This document shows, in pieces, positions 51,771-52,307 of a DNA stretch of 52,307 nt (position 1 is its first letter; each line of letters opens with the position of its first letter). The stretch comes from Marinibacterium sp. (GTDB lineage: Bacteria > Pseudomonadota > Alphaproteobacteria > Rhodobacterales > Rhodobacteraceae). The notes beneath the pieces were generated by a model that saw only the letters and a program-made list of their open reading frames with translations, was not told the DNA's origin and ran no database searches. The stretch lies in contig JAEPNQ010000019.1 of the NCBI GenBank assembly GCA_017643305.1, positions 1 to 52,307 on the forward strand, written 5' to 3'. The position numbers were made by a program, and so were the translations under genes.

Positions 51771-52306
51771 GCGGTCTGCATGTGATCGGAATTGGCATAA
51801 GCGCGGCGGCGCTTTTCTTCGATCAGTTCGGAGATCCGGAACAAAGCAATGCCGCGTATGACCATGCTGGCTGGAATAAATGCCCAGCCGGTCAGTAGCC
51901 AGATTAACACATGCGGATTGCCCAAGTTCATCGGTGGGTAAATGTTGGATGTAATCGTTATTGCCGCTGGAGCGATGAAGGGCAGTAAAGCGCCAATGAC
52001 CATGTTCACGCGTCCATCGCGTTGCAGGCGCTGGACCACGTCGCGCCCTGCAGTTGGATCAAACAGGGGCAGATTGACCCAAACGTTGAATGCGCCGTTG
52101 CCCACAGGCCACCCGCTGAGTCGTACAAGCAGGAAAAACACCCCGATGGTGACCGCTGCGATCAGATAGCTGATCCCGGCACCTGAGCGCACAACTTGCA
52201 CAAGCACAGGCGAAACATCAGATGGAAGCATCAAAACTACCATGCGGATCGGCGAATACGGGAAATCCAAAGCGGTACCCACGACGCTGGCAAGGCTGGA
52301 GAACAT
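51767..52306 (-). CDS. Hypothetical inner-membrane protein (start at the window edge)
   Basis: 179 residues are visible from the ATG at 52304-52306; the true start could lie beyond the window. There are about three to four hydrophobic segments (about 14-32, 44-66, 102-124 and 133-152), and the C-terminal tail is basic (EEKRRRAYANSD). I do not recognise a family. The 3' end overlaps the EEP-family gene by 4 bp (ATGA), suggesting a two-gene operon in which the EEP protein is exported next to a membrane partner. Confidence 0.7.
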   Translation of the reverse strand: MFSSLASVVGTALDFPYSPIRMVVLMLPSDVSPVLVQVVRSGAGISYLIAAVTIGVFFLLVRLSGWPVGNGAFNVWVNLPLFDPTAGRDVVQRLQRDGRVNMVIGALLPFIAPAAITITSNIYPPMNLGNPHVLIWLLTGWAFIPASMVIRGIALFRISELIEEKRRRAYANSDHMQTA

Positions 52307-52307
52307 C

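Overview
The window reads as chromosomal DNA of a marine Rhodobacterales (roseobacter-group) alphaproteobacterium, judged from high GC and gene content. The content includes a malyl-CoA lyase (ethylmalonyl-CoA type carbon metabolism), a DgcN/DgcA D-glutamate module, a TIGR02300 acidic protein, DUF1244, a tripartite tricarboxylate transporter (TTT), and rpmI-rplT and pheS/pheT arranged without infC. No rRNA, CRISPR or replication origin was seen.

Layout. 1-291: the right end of an IS21-type element (istB tail plus terminal repeats). 658-5260: two divergent gene pairs, beta-lactamase-fold hydrolase/acyl-CoA ligase on the minus strand and aldo-keto reductase/SDR on the plus strand. 5329-12254: cell wall and housekeeping genes (MltB-like transglycosylase, broken DUF218 gene, SDR, tRNA-Ala, TIGR02300 protein, YgjP-type metallopeptidase, GntR regulator, 2OG-Fe oxygenase, accA). 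12544-18008: amino-acid and D-amino-acid block (LysE exporter with divergent Lrp regulator, malyl-CoA lyase, dgcN-dgcA-D-amino-acid transaminase). 18241-22564: small proteins, N-formylglutamate amidohydrolase, pyruvate kinase, ribosomal proteins L35 and L20. 22819-32850: broken cyclase, MFS transporter, second serine hydrolase, flavoprotein, then pheS - amidotransferase - broken esterase - pheT.

33081-45968 is the most coherent accessory system. It holds FAH-family hydrolase, extradiol dioxygenase with intact H/H/E metal ligands, IclR regulator, MhpA-like flavin hydroxylase, CoA-transferase A/B, a decayed type II dehydroquinase, a TctABC transporter and a TctD/TctE two-component system followed by an overlapping ABC-type periplasmic binding protein. 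Four near-identical 17-bp palindromes (TGTCC-N7-GGACA type) lie in its three regulatory gaps, which suggests one IclR-type regulon. The likely job is uptake and ring cleavage of a (hydroxy)aromatic acid. The exact substrate cannot be read from sequence.

46000-47931: a transposase lies between an intact tRNA-Pro(CGG) and a direct repeat of that tRNA's 3' half, which looks like a collapsed tRNA-targeted island. 47977-52306: frameshifted DMT transporter, leuB, an EEP-family protein with altered active-site motifs, and a membrane protein reaching the window edge.

A recurring theme is gene decay: at least five recognisable chromosomal genes and one transposase are broken by a single frameshift or stop, with two further suspected remnants.
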